Below are positions 24,907-34,620 of a DNA stretch of 61,139 bases, piece by piece. Position numbers and translations under genes: made by a program. The DNA comes from an uncultured Mycoplasmatota bacterium. Lineage in GTDB: Bacteria > Bacillota_I > Bacilli_A > RF39 > UBA660. Every line of letters starts with the position of its first letter. Within the stretch, counting starts at the first letter, position 1. The stretch is from assembly GCA_900554305.1 (NCBI GenBank), contig USGV01000008.1, positions 1-61,139 of the forward strand, written 5' to 3'. Below the pieces are notes generated by a model. The model saw nothing but the letters and a program-made list of their open reading frames with translations. It did not search any database and was not told where the DNA came from.

Positions 24907-27522
24907 ATGAATAAAATAATTTTGGTAGATGGTAACAATTTGTTATTTCGTAGTTTTTATGCTACTGCCTATCAAGGCGTGATTATGAAAAATTCTAAGG
25001 GGTTTCCTACTAATGCATTGTATGGCTTTATTAATATGATGCACAAGATTGTAGAAGAGGAATCTCCTTCTTATATTATGGTGGCTTTTGATAAAGGTAA
25101 AACTTTTCGACATGATAAGTATGATGAATATAAGGCTGGTAGAAGTGAAATGCCAGATGAATTGCGATTACAATTTCCTAAAGCAAAAGAAGTTTTAGAT
25201 GCGCTTGGTATTAAGCATTTTGAAATTGATAATTATGAAGCGGATGATATTATCGGCACTCTTTCTTTAGAAGTTGAAAATCGTGATGATTTTGTTGCCA
25301 CTATTATTAGTAGTGATAAAGATTTATTACAACTTGTTAGTGATAAAGTTGTGATGAAGTTATTGAAACAAAGTGGTCATATTATGATGACAAAAGAAGA
25401 ATTTGAAAAAACTTATCAAGTTCCTCCGATTCGTATGATTGATTTAAAAGCCTTAATGGGGGATGCTAGTGACCATATTCCTGGGGTCAAAGGAATAGGG
25501 GAAAAGACTGCTATTAATTTACTTTCTAAATTTGAAAGTTTAGATAATCTATATAATCATATTGATGAAGTGACAGGAAAGACAAAAGAAAAATTACAGA
25601 ATGATAAAGATAGTGCCTATATGAGCTATGATTTAGCAACTATTTATCGAGAAGTTCCTTTAGATTTTACCTTAGAGGACTGTAAATATACAAGAGAGAA
25701 TACAAAAGAATTTAAATCATTATTAGAAGAGTTTGAATTTCATTCATTATTAAAAAAGTTTCATTTAGAAGGAGAAAATAATGATGCTTTAGTTGAAGTG
25801 AAAAAAGAGAGTGAAGATATTAAAATCTTACCAATAGATGAATTGAAGTCTAATACATTTTCTTTTTATGTAGAGACTAGGGGAAGTGTTTATAGTAAAA
25901 GTGAAGTTTTAGGTATTGGTATTTATGATGGTATTTCTGGATATTTTTTATCTAAGGATGAGCTGAATAATTATAAAGACTTGTTTTCTGGTAAAAGTTT
26001 TAAATATACATATGATTTAAAGAAAGATATTGTTGTTTTACATTCTTTAGGTATTGATGTTAATAATGTTACTTTTGATACTATGATTGCAACATATTTA
26101 CTTGATTATGTGGTAAAAGATGATATTAGTTTTGTAGCACAAGCTTTTGATGTTAAACTTCCTTTATATGATGATTTGTTTGGTACTGAAAAAAGGCCGA
26201 AAGAAGTTAGTTTAGAAGTATTACGTGATGTATGTTGTCGTAAAGCCAAATTTATTTATGATACACGTAATCAGTTATTAGAAGAGTTACAAAAGAATAA
26301 CGAATTAGATTTATTTCAAAAGATTGAGATGCCATTATCTAGAGTACTTGCTGATATGGAGTTAACTGGTATTAAGGTTGATGTAGATTATTTAGATAAA
26401 GTGGCTAGTGAATTGAAGAGTCAGATGGAAGTGATTGAAAAAGAGATTTATGAATTAGCAGGTGTTACTTTTAATATTATGTCTCCTGCACAATTATCTA
26501 AGGTTTTGTTTGAAACTTTGGAAATTCCATATCCTAAACGTGTTAAGGATGGAAAGTATTCTACTAGTAAAGATATTTTAGATAAAATTCGTTTTGTTCA
26601 TCCTATTGTTGATAAGATATTGGAATATCGCACTTTAGCAAAACTTTATACTAATTATGCTGTTGGTCTTAAAGCAGAGGTCCGTGAAGATGGTAGAATT
26701 CATACTATTTTTACTCAGACATTAACACGTACTGGTAGACTTTCTAGTATTAGTCCAAATTTACAAAATATCCCAGCAAGAGCAGAATATTCTAAATTAA
26801 TTCGTAAAGCGTTTGTTCCTGATGATAATTCAAAGTTATTATCTAGTGATTACTCGCAAGTTGAACTTAGAATTTTTGCACATATGTCAAAGGCTGAGAA
26901 TTTAATTCAAGCATTCGTTGATGGAAAAGATATTCATACTAAGACAGCTTCTGATATCTTTCATGTTTCTATGGATGATGTTACGAAAGATATGAGACGT
27001 ACTGCGAAAGCTGTTAATTTTGGAATTTTATATGGAATTAGTAGTTTTGGACTTAGTGAAGATTTAGGTATTGATATTGCTACTGCTAAAAAGTTTATTG
27101 ATAATTATTTAGAAACATATCCTGGAATTTCTGAATATATGGAAGAAGAGAAGAAAAAAGCTTATGAGTTAGGGTATGTTACAACTCTTATGAATCGTCG
27201 TAGAGTTATTGAAGAATTAAAGAATAAAAATTATATGATACGTAGTAGTGGAGAGAGAATGGCATTAAATACTCCAATTCAAGGAACAGCGGCTGATATA
27301 TTAAAAAAGGCTATGGTAGAGATCTATGATGAATTTAATAAGCGTGGATTAAAGAGTAAAATGTTAATACAGGTTCACGATGAATTGGTATTTAATGTAT
27401 TAAATGATGAACTTGAAGAAGTTAGTTCTATAGTAAGAGATATTATGGAAAATACTATTCAACTTAGTGTTCCATTAAAAGTAGATATTGAATATGGAGA
27501 TAATTGGTACGAAGCTAAATAA
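24907..27522 (+). CDS. polA: DNA polymerase I
   Basis: 871 residues. An N-terminal 5' flap exonuclease (1-290, with VDGNNLLFRSFYA and DNYEADDIIGT). The middle domain looks like a dead 3' exonuclease: the first metal motif reads FYVETRG instead of a D-x-E, and the others are degenerate, as in Bacillus. The polymerase domain has SDYSQVELR, NFGILYGISSFGL and QVHDELVF. It fills repair gaps and removes RNA primers. mutM follows after 18 bp. Confidence 0.96.
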   Translation: MNKIILVDGNNLLFRSFYATAYQGVIMKNSKGFPTNALYGFINMMHKIVEEESPSYIMVAFDKGKTFRHDKYDEYKAGRSEMPDELRLQFPKAKEVLDALGIKHFEIDNYEADDIIGTLSLEVENRDDFVATIISSDKDLLQLVSDKVVMKLLKQSGHIMMTKEEFEKTYQVPPIRMIDLKALMGDASDHIPGVKGIGEKTAINLLSKFESLDNLYNHIDEVTGKTKEKLQNDKDSAYMSYDLATIYREVPLDFTLEDCKYTRENTKEFKSLLEEFEFHSLLKKFHLEGENNDALVEVKKESEDIKILPIDELKSNTFSFYVETRGSVYSKSEVLGIGIYDGISGYFLSKDELNNYKDLFSGKSFKYTYDLKKDIVVLHSLGIDVNNVTFDTMIATYLLDYVVKDDISFVAQAFDVKLPLYDDLFGTEKRPKEVSLEVLRDVCCRKAKFIYDTRNQLLEELQKNNELDLFQKIEMPLSRVLADMELTGIKVDVDYLDKVASELKSQMEVIEKEIYELAGVTFNIMSPAQLSKVLFETLEIPYPKRVKDGKYSTSKDILDKIRFVHPIVDKILEYRTLAKLYTNYAVGLKAEVREDGRIHTIFTQTLTRTGRLSSISPNLQNIPARAEYSKLIRKAFVPDDNSKLLSSDYSQVELRIFAHMSKAENLIQAFVDGKDIHTKTASDIFHVSMDDVTKDMRRTAKAVNFGILYGISSFGLSEDLGIDIATAKKFIDNYLETYPGISEYMEEEKKKAYELGYVTTLMNRRRVIEELKNKNYMIRSSGERMALNTPIQGTAADILKKAMVEIYDEFNKRGLKSKMLIQVHDELVFNVLNDELEEVSSIVRDIMENTIQLSVPLKVDIEYGDNWYEAK

Positions 27523-27540
27523 TAGGGAAGTAGGTGTAGT

Positions 27541-28359
27541 ATGCCAGAAAAACCAGAGGTAGTTACGGTTGCAAATACATTAAAGAAACAAGTTCTTGGG
27601 AAAACAATTACTGATTGTAGTGTTTACTGGGATAATATTATTGCTTATCCTACAGTAGATGAGTTTAAACAAGAAATTATTGGTCAGAAGATACAAGATA
27701 TTAGTACTAGAGGAAAATGGTTAGTTTTTGAACTAGATAAAGATTTATTACTTATTCATTTAAGAATGGAAGGAAAGTTTTTCTTTCGCAGTGTAGATGA
27801 TGTAAAGAATAAGCATGAACATGTTTTCTTTACTTTAGATCAAACTATTAGTTTTCGTTTTCATGATGTTAGAAAATTTGGAAAAATGTATTTGTTAGAT
27901 AAGAAGGATGCCTATTCTAAGAAGCCTTTATGTGAGTTGGGATTAGAGTATAATGATTTGGAATTGACTAGTGATTATCTATATCAGAAGATTCATTCTA
28001 AGAAGTTACCTATTAAAACGTTATTATTAGATCAGAGTATTATTACAGGAATTGGAAATATTTATGATGATGAGATTTTATTTTTGAGTCATATTTCTCC
28101 ACTTCGTAAGGGTGACAAGATTACTAAAAAAGAGTGTGATAGTATTATTTTTAATACTCGAAAAGTTTTAGATGAAGCGATAGAAATGGGTGGAACTACA
28201 ATCAAAAGTTTTACTTCTAGCGAAGGAGTTCATGGACTTTTTCAAAATAAATTATCAATTCATGGTAAGATAGGGGAGTGCACTGTTTGTGGTAGGTCCA
28301 TTGTAAAAATTAAAGTTGGTGGAAGAGGTACTTATTACTGTCCTCATTGTCAGAAATAA
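27541..28359 (+). CDS. mutM: Formamidopyrimidine-DNA glycosylase
   Basis: 272 residues. N-terminal PEKPEV with catalytic P2 and E3, a TRGKW segment holding the beta-elimination Lys, the helix-two-turn-helix with GIGNIYDDEIL, and a C-terminal zinc finger (CTVCG ... CPHC). It excises oxidised guanine. It follows polA as in B. subtilis; coaE is absent. Confidence 0.95.
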   Translation: MPEKPEVVTVANTLKKQVLGKTITDCSVYWDNIIAYPTVDEFKQEIIGQKIQDISTRGKWLVFELDKDLLLIHLRMEGKFFFRSVDDVKNKHEHVFFTLDQTISFRFHDVRKFGKMYLLDKKDAYSKKPLCELGLEYNDLELTSDYLYQKIHSKKLPIKTLLLDQSIITGIGNIYDDEILFLSHISPLRKGDKITKKECDSIIFNTRKVLDEAIEMGGTTIKSFTSSEGVHGLFQNKLSIHGKIGECTVCGRSIVKIKVGGRGTYYCPHCQK

Positions 28360-28385
28360 ACATTGAAAAAATGTTTATTTTTTCT
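28354..28385 (+). terminator. Terminator overlapping the mutM stop codon
   Basis: 10-bp perfect stem (28354-28363 with 28371-28380) closed by A/T pairs, then TTTTTTCTT. Confidence 0.85.
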
Positions 28386-28418
28386 TGATAAAATCATGAA
28401 AAAAAGTGTAGAAAGTTG

Positions 28419-28447
28419 TTTACAAATGTTTCCTTTTTTTGTATAAT
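28419..28447 (+). promoter_or_regulatory. Promoter of pyk
   Basis: TTTACA (28419-28424), 17-bp spacer, TATAAT (28442-28447). Confidence 0.75.
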
Positions 28448-28475
28448 GATATCTGTTCGGAAGGAGTAGTTAAGT

Positions 28476-29891
28476 ATGAAAAAAACAAAAATAATTTGTA
28501 GTATCGGTCCTTCTTCAAATCAACCTGATGTTATGGAACAGATGGTGTTGGCTGGTATGAATGTTGCTAGAATTAATTTTACACATGCAACAATTGAAGA
28601 AAGAGATTTAGCTTGTGCTTCTGTGCGGGAAGTAAGAAAGCGTACTGGAAAAAATGTTGCGATTTTATGGGATACTAAAGGTCCTGAATTTCGTAGTGGA
28701 ATGTTAGAAAATGATTCTATTCAATTGATTAATGGTAAAACTATTCGCATTGTTAAGGAAAATGTTCTTGGTAATGAGGAAAGATTTAGTGTTAATCATC
28801 CGGAAGCATTGGATAGTTTACATGTTGGTTCTGTCATCTTACTTGAAAATGCAAAGATGAAACTTGAAGTTATTAGTAAAGAAGAAGACGGAGTTACTTG
28901 CAAAATCGTTGCTGGTGGGGTTCTTGGAAATCGTAAGAGTATGAGTGTTCCTGGAATTAAGTTAAATATTCCATATGTTAGTGATTTAGATCGTGCTGAT
29001 TTAGAATATGCTTGTGCTCATGGTGGAGAGTTCTTGGCAATCTCTTTCGTTTCTTGCAAAGAAGATGTTTTAGAGATTAAAGAGATTTTAAAAGCTCATG
29101 ATCGTTTAGATTTAAAAATTATTTGTAAGATTGAAAGTGAATTAGGAATTAAAAACTTAGAAGAAATCTTAGAAGTATCAGATGGTGTTATGGTTGCTAG
29201 AGGTGACTTAGGTACTGAAGTAGCTAGTGAACGTTTACCAATCATCCAAAAAGACATGATCAGAACTTGCCGTCGTATGGGTAAAATCTGTGTTGTTGCA
29301 ACTGAAATGCTTGAAACAATGATGGAAAATACTCGCCCTAAGAGAGCAGAAACTAGCGATATTGCTAATGCTGTTTTAGATGGTACTGATGCAGTTATGT
29401 TAAGTGGTGAAACTACAGTTGGAAAACATCCAATTGAAACAGTTGCTGCTATGGCTAAGATTTGTGAAGTTACAGAACAATATGCTAAATTTGATTATAT
29501 TGATGAAAATAAGCAAACAAGTTCTGTTCCTTATGCAATTGCACAGAGTGTTGTTGAGGCTGCTGGTTGGTTAAATGCTAAATTAATTTGTGCTGCTACT
29601 ATTAGTGGTAATACAGCTAGAATGATTAGTAATTTAAAACCAAGTGCTCCAATTTTAGCACTTTGCCCAGATGAAAAAGCTGGACGTAGATTAGCATTAA
29701 ACTGGGGTGTAGAACCTATACAATTACCAATTTGTAATTCTACTGATGAAGTATTAACTGAGAGTGTTAAGAAGGCTCGTGAATCTATGCCGCTTGAAAA
29801 GGGAGATATTGTGTTAATTACTGGAAGTTTCCCTAATACAGGTGTTTCACGTCCTACAAACTTAATGAAGATTGAAGAAATAGAAGATTAA
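28476..29891 (+). CDS. pyk: Pyruvate kinase
   Basis: 471 residues, the short form without the PEP-utiliser C-terminal domain of Bacillus enzymes. The TKIICSIGPSS start, LWDTKGPEFR, the active-site signature IICKIESELGIKNLEEI, the metal site VARGDLGTE and VMLSGETTVGKHP are present. It makes ATP and pyruvate from PEP and ADP. It stands alone with its own promoter and terminator. The later part of the gene uses more A/C-ending codons than its neighbours, as expected for high expression. Confidence 0.97.
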   Translation: MKKTKIICSIGPSSNQPDVMEQMVLAGMNVARINFTHATIEERDLACASVREVRKRTGKNVAILWDTKGPEFRSGMLENDSIQLINGKTIRIVKENVLGNEERFSVNHPEALDSLHVGSVILLENAKMKLEVISKEEDGVTCKIVAGGVLGNRKSMSVPGIKLNIPYVSDLDRADLEYACAHGGEFLAISFVSCKEDVLEIKEILKAHDRLDLKIICKIESELGIKNLEEILEVSDGVMVARGDLGTEVASERLPIIQKDMIRTCRRMGKICVVATEMLETMMENTRPKRAETSDIANAVLDGTDAVMLSGETTVGKHPIETVAAMAKICEVTEQYAKFDYIDENKQTSSVPYAIAQSVVEAAGWLNAKLICAATISGNTARMISNLKPSAPILALCPDEKAGRRLALNWGVEPIQLPICNSTDEVLTESVKKARESMPLEKGDIVLITGSFPNTGVSRPTNLMKIEEIED

Positions 29892-29918
29892 ATCGGCATG
29901 AGATTGCTGATTTTTTTC
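29891..29918 (+). terminator. Terminator of pyk
   Basis: AATCGGCA / TGCTGATT (29891-29898 with 29905-29912, one G-T pair), 6-nt loop, then TTTTT. Confidence 0.8.
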
Positions 29919-29974
29919 TTGTTGTTATTTAGAAGTTATGATATTCTAATTGTAAGGTATTTTGAGGTGGAGTT

Positions 29975-30676
29975 ATGGGATATATGAAGAGAGTGATCAG
30001 TCAACCTATTGTTTTGGGGATTTTTCTTTTTTTTGTTTTTTTGATTATTTGTTTCTTTTCTTTTTCATTGTTTTCTCAGGAGAAAGAAGTAGATTATACA
30101 CATTTAAAAAAAGATTCTGATAGAGAATATATTGTTCTTGATTCTACTGTCCCTCAATTCAACTTATCTTCTTCTGGAGTATCTGGTTTAAATAAAGAAA
30201 TAAAAAAAGATTTTTTATTTTACCGTAAGCAAATTGGTGTTACTTATGATATTAAAAGTTATTTGTCTTCTTCTATTTTGTCACTAGTTATTTCTTTTAC
30301 TTATACTGAGGAGGGTAACACTCTGTATGAAACGACTAAATACTGCACTTATAATTATGATTTAGAAAATGAAGTTGTTCTTTCTAACCAGGAGTTATTA
30401 GATTTGTATGGGTTAACAACAAAACAAGTAAAAATGTTTTTAGAACAGAAATTTAAAAATACTTATTATTATCAACTTTCTAAACAGCAAATAGATTCTT
30501 CTGTTACTTATTCTTATTTTTTACAAAGTAAGGGTATTGATAATTATATGGATAATATTTCTTTTTCTGTTGAAAAGGGTAGTCTTATTTGTTATAGACC
30601 ATTTTATATTACTCCTATTAATGATGATTATAAAAATTTTACTATTAAAGATTTTAGATTTGTTGTAGTTAAGTAG
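29975..30676 (+). CDS. Membrane-anchored extracellular protein, possibly DUF3298/RsiV-like
   Basis: 233 residues. One N-terminal transmembrane segment (about 12-34) and an external domain. The order SLVISFTYTEEGN, an aromatic strand, YNYDLENEVVLSNQELLDLYGL, then a helix resembles the DUF3298 domain of RsiV-type lysozyme-sensing anti-sigma factors. No sigma factor gene adjoins it and no cytoplasmic anti-sigma part is present. The ribosome site is GAGGTGG, and the next gene starts 8 bp later. Family call tentative. Confidence 0.6.
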   Translation: MGYMKRVISQPIVLGIFLFFVFLIICFFSFSLFSQEKEVDYTHLKKDSDREYIVLDSTVPQFNLSSSGVSGLNKEIKKDFLFYRKQIGVTYDIKSYLSSSILSLVISFTYTEEGNTLYETTKYCTYNYDLENEVVLSNQELLDLYGLTTKQVKMFLEQKFKNTYYYQLSKQQIDSSVTYSYFLQSKGIDNYMDNISFSVEKGSLICYRPFYITPINDDYKNFTIKDFRFVVVK

Positions 30677-30684
30677 GTGATTTT

Positions 30685-31665
30685 TTGTATTTGTTAGATT
30701 GTGTTTCTGATATTAAAAGTTGTTGTAATGATTATGGATTGGCGAATATACTAGCTAGTATTAAAGAAGCATTGAATATTATTCATATTGTTGTTCCAAT
30801 TTTACTTATTTTGTCATTGGCAATTGGCTTTATTCAATTAGTAATTAATCCTGAGGATAAGAAAAAGCCTAAAATGGTTTTTACTAGAATTTTTTGTGCT
30901 GTTATCGTTTTTTTCTTACCCTATTTAGTCAATTTATCTTTATCTTTACTTGATGGTGATGGCTATCAGTTGGGTGCTTGTTGGAAGAGTTCAGAAGAAC
31001 TTAAGAAAGAAATGGAAAATAGAAAGAATATTTTTATACCAACGACGGATAAACCAAAACAGTCTTTTATATTGAACTCTGATGATTATGATCAGCCAGA
31101 GGCCAGTCAAAATGACTTTAATGATTTTGCGCATTTAAATCAATATAATCAAACGGGGACTTATGCTAATTATTCTGTTTGTGCTGGTGGCGGAAATTCT
31201 GTTGCTGGTACTGCATGTGGTTTGTCTACTTATATGGCTGCTAGATATGTTTTGACGGGGGAAGATACTGATTTTATGAGCTTTTGTCACGAGGCTTGTC
31301 GTACAGGACTTTATAATGGAAATGGAAGCAGTTGGAATGTTTTGTCTTCTAATAGTTTTTATCCTAATACTTATGGAATTGTTTCTAATTCAATTTCTAG
31401 TAATTATAATTCTTATGTTTCAACTTTACAGAATGGAGGAGTTGTGGCTGTCTTAATTGGTCAAGGCTATGCTAATACTAGTTCCGGAGGATTTAATTCT
31501 ACTGCTAATCAACACTTTATTTTATTAGTAAATTATAATAGTGAAGATGATAAAATTTATGTTTATAACCCAACAGGAGCCAATACTGGATGGAAAAGTA
31601 AAAATATTATAGAACGATATGTTGTTGAATGTGCTAAAGGTTCTTGGTCATTAACAAAAAAATAA
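30685..31665 (+). CDS. Membrane protein with pilin-like hairpin and C39-like peptidase domain
   Basis: 326 residues from a TTG start 4 bp after TAGGTGA. Two transmembrane helices (about 32-54 and 66-89) joined by NPEDKKKPK, a layout like TrbC/VirB2-type hairpins. A polar linker (100-155) leads to a papain-like domain: C178 in TACGLS, H277 in QHFILLV, N295-P296 in VYNPTG. That matches C39-family cysteine peptidases in order and spacing, with Asn replacing the usual Asp. Two further Cys (C166, C201) may pair. Probably an envelope protease or amidase; substrate unknown. Likely one operon with the preceding gene. Confidence 0.65.
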   Translation: MYLLDCVSDIKSCCNDYGLANILASIKEALNIIHIVVPILLILSLAIGFIQLVINPEDKKKPKMVFTRIFCAVIVFFLPYLVNLSLSLLDGDGYQLGACWKSSEELKKEMENRKNIFIPTTDKPKQSFILNSDDYDQPEASQNDFNDFAHLNQYNQTGTYANYSVCAGGGNSVAGTACGLSTYMAARYVLTGEDTDFMSFCHEACRTGLYNGNGSSWNVLSSNSFYPNTYGIVSNSISSNYNSYVSTLQNGGVVAVLIGQGYANTSSGGFNSTANQHFILLVNYNSEDDKIYVYNPTGANTGWKSKNIIERYVVECAKGSWSLTKK

Positions 31666-31692
31666 TTACTTGTGAGGTAATTATTTTTTGTT
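31655..31692. terminator. Bidirectional terminator
   Basis: AATAATTAC / GTAATTATT (31661-31669 with 31677-31685) with A-run before and T-run after, between convergent genes. Confidence 0.85.
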
Positions 31693-32010
31693 AATTAATT
31701 TATCATATTGATAATACATTTTTTGAACATTATTTTCTAATAGATAGTAGTGTAAAATATAGGGGATAAATAGACATAGTAGTCCTAGAAATGCAATTAA
31801 CAGTCCTATATTTTCAATTAAAAGACCAAATAGCAAGAAAAGTATTGCTAGAGTTCCTACAAATACAGTGACAATTAGATGAATTAGGCGTTCATGTTGA
31901 AATTGTTCTATTTGTATTAAATGATAATCTAGTCTTTCTTTTGTTATTTTTTCTTGTCTTTCTATTATTTTGTCTGTTTCTTGTACATAATTTAATATTC
32001 TTTCTTTCAT
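31681..32010 (-). CDS. Small coiled-coil protein with two transmembrane helices
   Basis: 109 residues. An N-terminal charged helix (1-42) of likely coiled-coil type, two hydrophobic segments (about 43-64 and 66-90), and a short helical tail. A GAAGGTGAAG site and an extended -10 (TGA-TATAAT) precede it on the minus strand. Unknown function. The coiled coil plus hairpin layout recurs in the 49257 and 49813 genes. Confidence 0.75.
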   Translation of the reverse strand: MKERILNYVQETDKIIERQEKITKERLDYHLIQIEQFQHERLIHLIVTVFVGTLAILFLLFGLLIENIGLLIAFLGLLCLFIPYILHYYLLENNVQKMYYQYDKLINKK

Positions 32011-32094
32011 ATCTTCACCTTCTATGTTTTTATTATATCATGTTTTTGTTGCATTTTTATTGTGATATATATAGAATATGATTGAGGTGATTTT

Positions 32095-32547
32095 ATGTCT
32101 TTTTCACAAAGACCTTTGCAAGGACGAGATGATGGTTTCGATTTTTCAAAATACTTTGATCAAGCTTATGAAAGAAGGGCAAATGTAGTTTCTAAGATTC
32201 CTAACTGGGTGCAGACTGGTATTAAGTTATATTATGATAGAGATGACGAGGCTTTTTCTACATTTCTTGCTGATATGACAGACATTGTAAAGTATGATAT
32301 TTCTCAGGAAGATCATTATTTTGATTTGTTTTTAGAAACTGCTTCTTGTTTAAAAGAGGGAAAAACTGATGAGGTTCCTTTAGATGATTTGCAGAACTTA
32401 GATTTTACTGGTATGTTTTATGTACATTTTTATTTTCGACACATTGATAGAGAAGTTCCTGAAGTTATCGATAATTTGTTTCAAGAAAAAAGAGCAGAGA
32501 CAGAAGCCGAGAGAGAAAAACCAACAGTTAAAGAAATTCAATTTTAA
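32095..32547 (+). CDS. Orphan acidic helical protein
   Basis: 150 residues, soluble, strongly acidic, predicted mostly helical, with a charged tail (about 131-145). Ribosome site GAGGTGATTTT. It is a single-gene unit followed by a shared terminator. I do not recognise it. Confidence 0.75.
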   Translation: MSFSQRPLQGRDDGFDFSKYFDQAYERRANVVSKIPNWVQTGIKLYYDRDDEAFSTFLADMTDIVKYDISQEDHYFDLFLETASCLKEGKTDEVPLDDLQNLDFTGMFYVHFYFRHIDREVPEVIDNLFQEKRAETEAEREKPTVKEIQF

Positions 32548-32550
32548 TAA

Positions 32551-32584
32551 AAAATACATTCTTTGTTAGAATGTATTTTTTAGT
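32551..32584. terminator. Bidirectional terminator before gmk
   Basis: Perfect 12-bp stem (32551-32562 with 32568-32579), 5-nt loop, flanking A and T runs. Confidence 0.9.
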
Positions 32585-33266
32585 CTATTTTTTCAGATAT
32601 ATTTTCATTATCAAAGTCTTTATCGTCTTCCATTAGTAATTCATGAATTTCTTCTTCTTTTGTATCTACAAATACTTCTTCAATTCTATCAACACGACAT
32701 TTTTCAGCTTTTATAATGGAATCTACTTTGTCGATAGCATCTTCTAAAATGTCATTTACTACTACATAGTTGTATTTTGTTACTTCATTGATTTCTTTAT
32801 AGGCTGTATGAAAGCGTTCTAATATCTTTTCTTTTGAATCTGTTCCACGTTTCTTTAATCGTCTTACCATTGTTTTTAGTGAAGGTGGAAGTATGAAGAT
32901 AAATATAGCTTCAGGTACTAATTTTTTTATGTTAGCAGCACCCTCGATTTCAATTTCTAAGATTACATCTATTCCTTGATCTAGTTTTTCTTTGATTGTT
33001 CCTTTTGGCGTTCCATAGTAATTACCTACATAGTTAGTATATTCAAGAAAAAAATCTTCTTTTATTAATTTTTCGAATTCTTCCTTAGTTACAAAGTTAT
33101 AGGTTTTCCCAGGAATATCATTTTCTCTTATTTTTCTACTGGTTGTTGAAACAGAAAGCCACATGTTTTTATTTTTTTCTAATAACCCATTGATTACACT
33201 TCCTTTTCCACAGCCACTAGGAGCAGATATTACTATTAATTGACCACTCTTTTTTTCTTTAATCAT
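32580..33266 (-). CDS. gmk: Guanylate kinase
   Basis: 228 residues, slightly longer than the usual 205 because of an acidic C-terminal tail (about 205-228). P-loop SAPSGCGKGS (about 14-23), GMP-binding SVSTTSRKIREND, and GTPKGTI. Phosphorylates GMP to GDP. It overlaps the end of tmcAL by 8 bp with AAAGGAAAT as ribosome site. Confidence 0.95.
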   Translation of the reverse strand: MIKEKKSGQLIVISAPSGCGKGSVINGLLEKNKNMWLSVSTTSRKIRENDIPGKTYNFVTKEEFEKLIKEDFFLEYTNYVGNYYGTPKGTIKEKLDQGIDVILEIEIEGAANIKKLVPEAIFIFILPPSLKTMVRRLKKRGTDSKEKILERFHTAYKEINEVTKYNYVVVNDILEDAIDKVDSIIKAEKCRVDRIEEVFVDTKEEEIHELLMEDDKDFDNENISEKID

Positions 33267-34422
33267 TTTTCATTTCCTTTCTATATAAAGTGCATTGATA
33301 TTCTTTTTTATATTCTTGTTCATTATTTTTATATGGTAGAGTATAGATTTTAGTAGTGTTTAGTTCAAGTTCTAGCATTTTATTTTTATCTTTTGAAATT
33401 TTGCTAATAATTGGGAGTAATATCTCTTTTTTGTATTTATTTAGATAATTTTTTCCATTATTATTGAAAGCTAATAGACGAATATATGCTAGTTCTTTAT
33501 TTTCTTTTGCTTGTTCTTTTGTGTAGTTGCATAATATTTGAAGTAGAGCACGTGATATTTTACTATATGTTTGATGTTTTGATTTTACTTTTTGAATTAG
33601 TTCTTCATATGTAGATGAGTGTAGTATTTCTTTTTTTAATTTTACAGCTAAATCTTTTTCGACTAGATGATATTGTTCTAAGTTTTCTTCAGTAATAATT
33701 TTATATTTTAAGAAATTAAAATAATCCTCTCTTTTATGAAGTATTTCTTTTTTTAATATTTCATAGGTACTCTTTGGAACAGACTCTTTTATTTTTTCTA
33801 AATCCTCTATATTTTCACGAATGGATGTAGCGCTATTAATTGTTCCACTTAATTCTTTACTATTATAGTCATTTGTTCGTTTTATTGATTCGGGTTTCAT
33901 ATTGTAATTATATTTTAAAATAGTTTTTATATATGTAATTCCTAAAATATCATTTGGGGTATCTATTTTCTTTCCTGTTAAATCTTTTAGAGCCAAGGAT
34001 AGAGCAGTTGGGTAATTATATCCAAACTTAGAATATATTTTTACTAGTTTATCGAAGTCTTCATTTTCTAATTCTGCTTTTGCGATTTCAGTGATGTCAT
34101 CAATATTATTAGATTCACTACCGAAAACTAATTTTTCTACTTTTAGTTTTTCTAAAAGAGTAATTCCTGCATAACTGAAATAGTCAGCACTTTGAGTGGC
34201 GAAATGATAGGGGATTTCTACTACTAGGTCAGCTCCAGCAAGAATTGCAAGATTTGCTCTAGTCCATTTGTCGATAATAGCTGGTTCTCCTCGTTGAGTA
34301 AAGTTTCCACTCATAGCAATTACTATAGTATCTTCTGGATATTTCTTTTTTATTTCTTGTATTTGATATAAATGTCCATTATGAAATGGATTATATTCGG
34401 CGATGATTCCAACACTTGCCAT
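33259..34422 (-). CDS. tmcAL: tRNA(Met) cytidine acetate ligase TmcAL (YlbM)
   Basis: 387 residues. The nucleotidyltransferase-like motif is GIIAEYNPFHNGHLYQI, followed by SGNFTQRGEPAIIDKWTRA and LPF-equivalent EIPYHFATQSADYF. It uses acetate and ATP to make ac4C34 on elongator tRNA-Met. The ATG at 34422 has AGAGGGATACT upstream; an in-frame ATG 12 codons earlier lacks a site. Co-transcribed with gmk. Confidence 0.92.
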   Translation of the reverse strand: MASVGIIAEYNPFHNGHLYQIQEIKKKYPEDTIVIAMSGNFTQRGEPAIIDKWTRANLAILAGADLVVEIPYHFATQSADYFSYAGITLLEKLKVEKLVFGSESNNIDDITEIAKAELENEDFDKLVKIYSKFGYNYPTALSLALKDLTGKKIDTPNDILGITYIKTILKYNYNMKPESIKRTNDYNSKELSGTINSATSIRENIEDLEKIKESVPKSTYEILKKEILHKREDYFNFLKYKIITEENLEQYHLVEKDLAVKLKKEILHSSTYEELIQKVKSKHQTYSKISRALLQILCNYTKEQAKENKELAYIRLLAFNNNGKNYLNKYKKEILLPIISKISKDKNKMLELELNTTKIYTLPYKNNEQEYKKEYQCTLYRKEMKND

Positions 34423-34544
34423 AGTATCCCTCTTTTCTTGTTGCTGATAGTTTAACATACATTTTCGATAATAACAATGTTTATTTTAGTATGTTGGTAT
34501 ATTTTCTAATAACCTGTAAATTGTATCGTCTATCGTAAATATAT

Positions 34545-34563
34545 CGGTTAAAAAACGGTTAAC
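34545..34563. promoter_or_regulatory. Tandem CGGTTAA repeats upstream of the murG promoter
   Basis: CGGTTAA at 34545 and again at 34556, exactly 11 bp apart, ending just upstream of the -35. A third copy in inverted orientation is at 34621. Likely regulator binding sites. Confidence 0.5.
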
Positions 34564-34567
34564 TTTA

Positions 34568-34596
34568 TTTACTTATTTGGTGTTATGCGGTATAAT
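34568..34596 (+). promoter_or_regulatory. Promoter of the murG-ftsZ region
   Basis: TTTACT (34568-34573), 17-bp spacer, TATAAT (34591-34596), in the 240-bp gap between divergent tmcAL and murG. The rest of the gap is A/T-rich and shows no gene. Confidence 0.65.
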
Positions 34597-34620
34597 TTTC
34601 TTATCATTTAGGGATATGTT

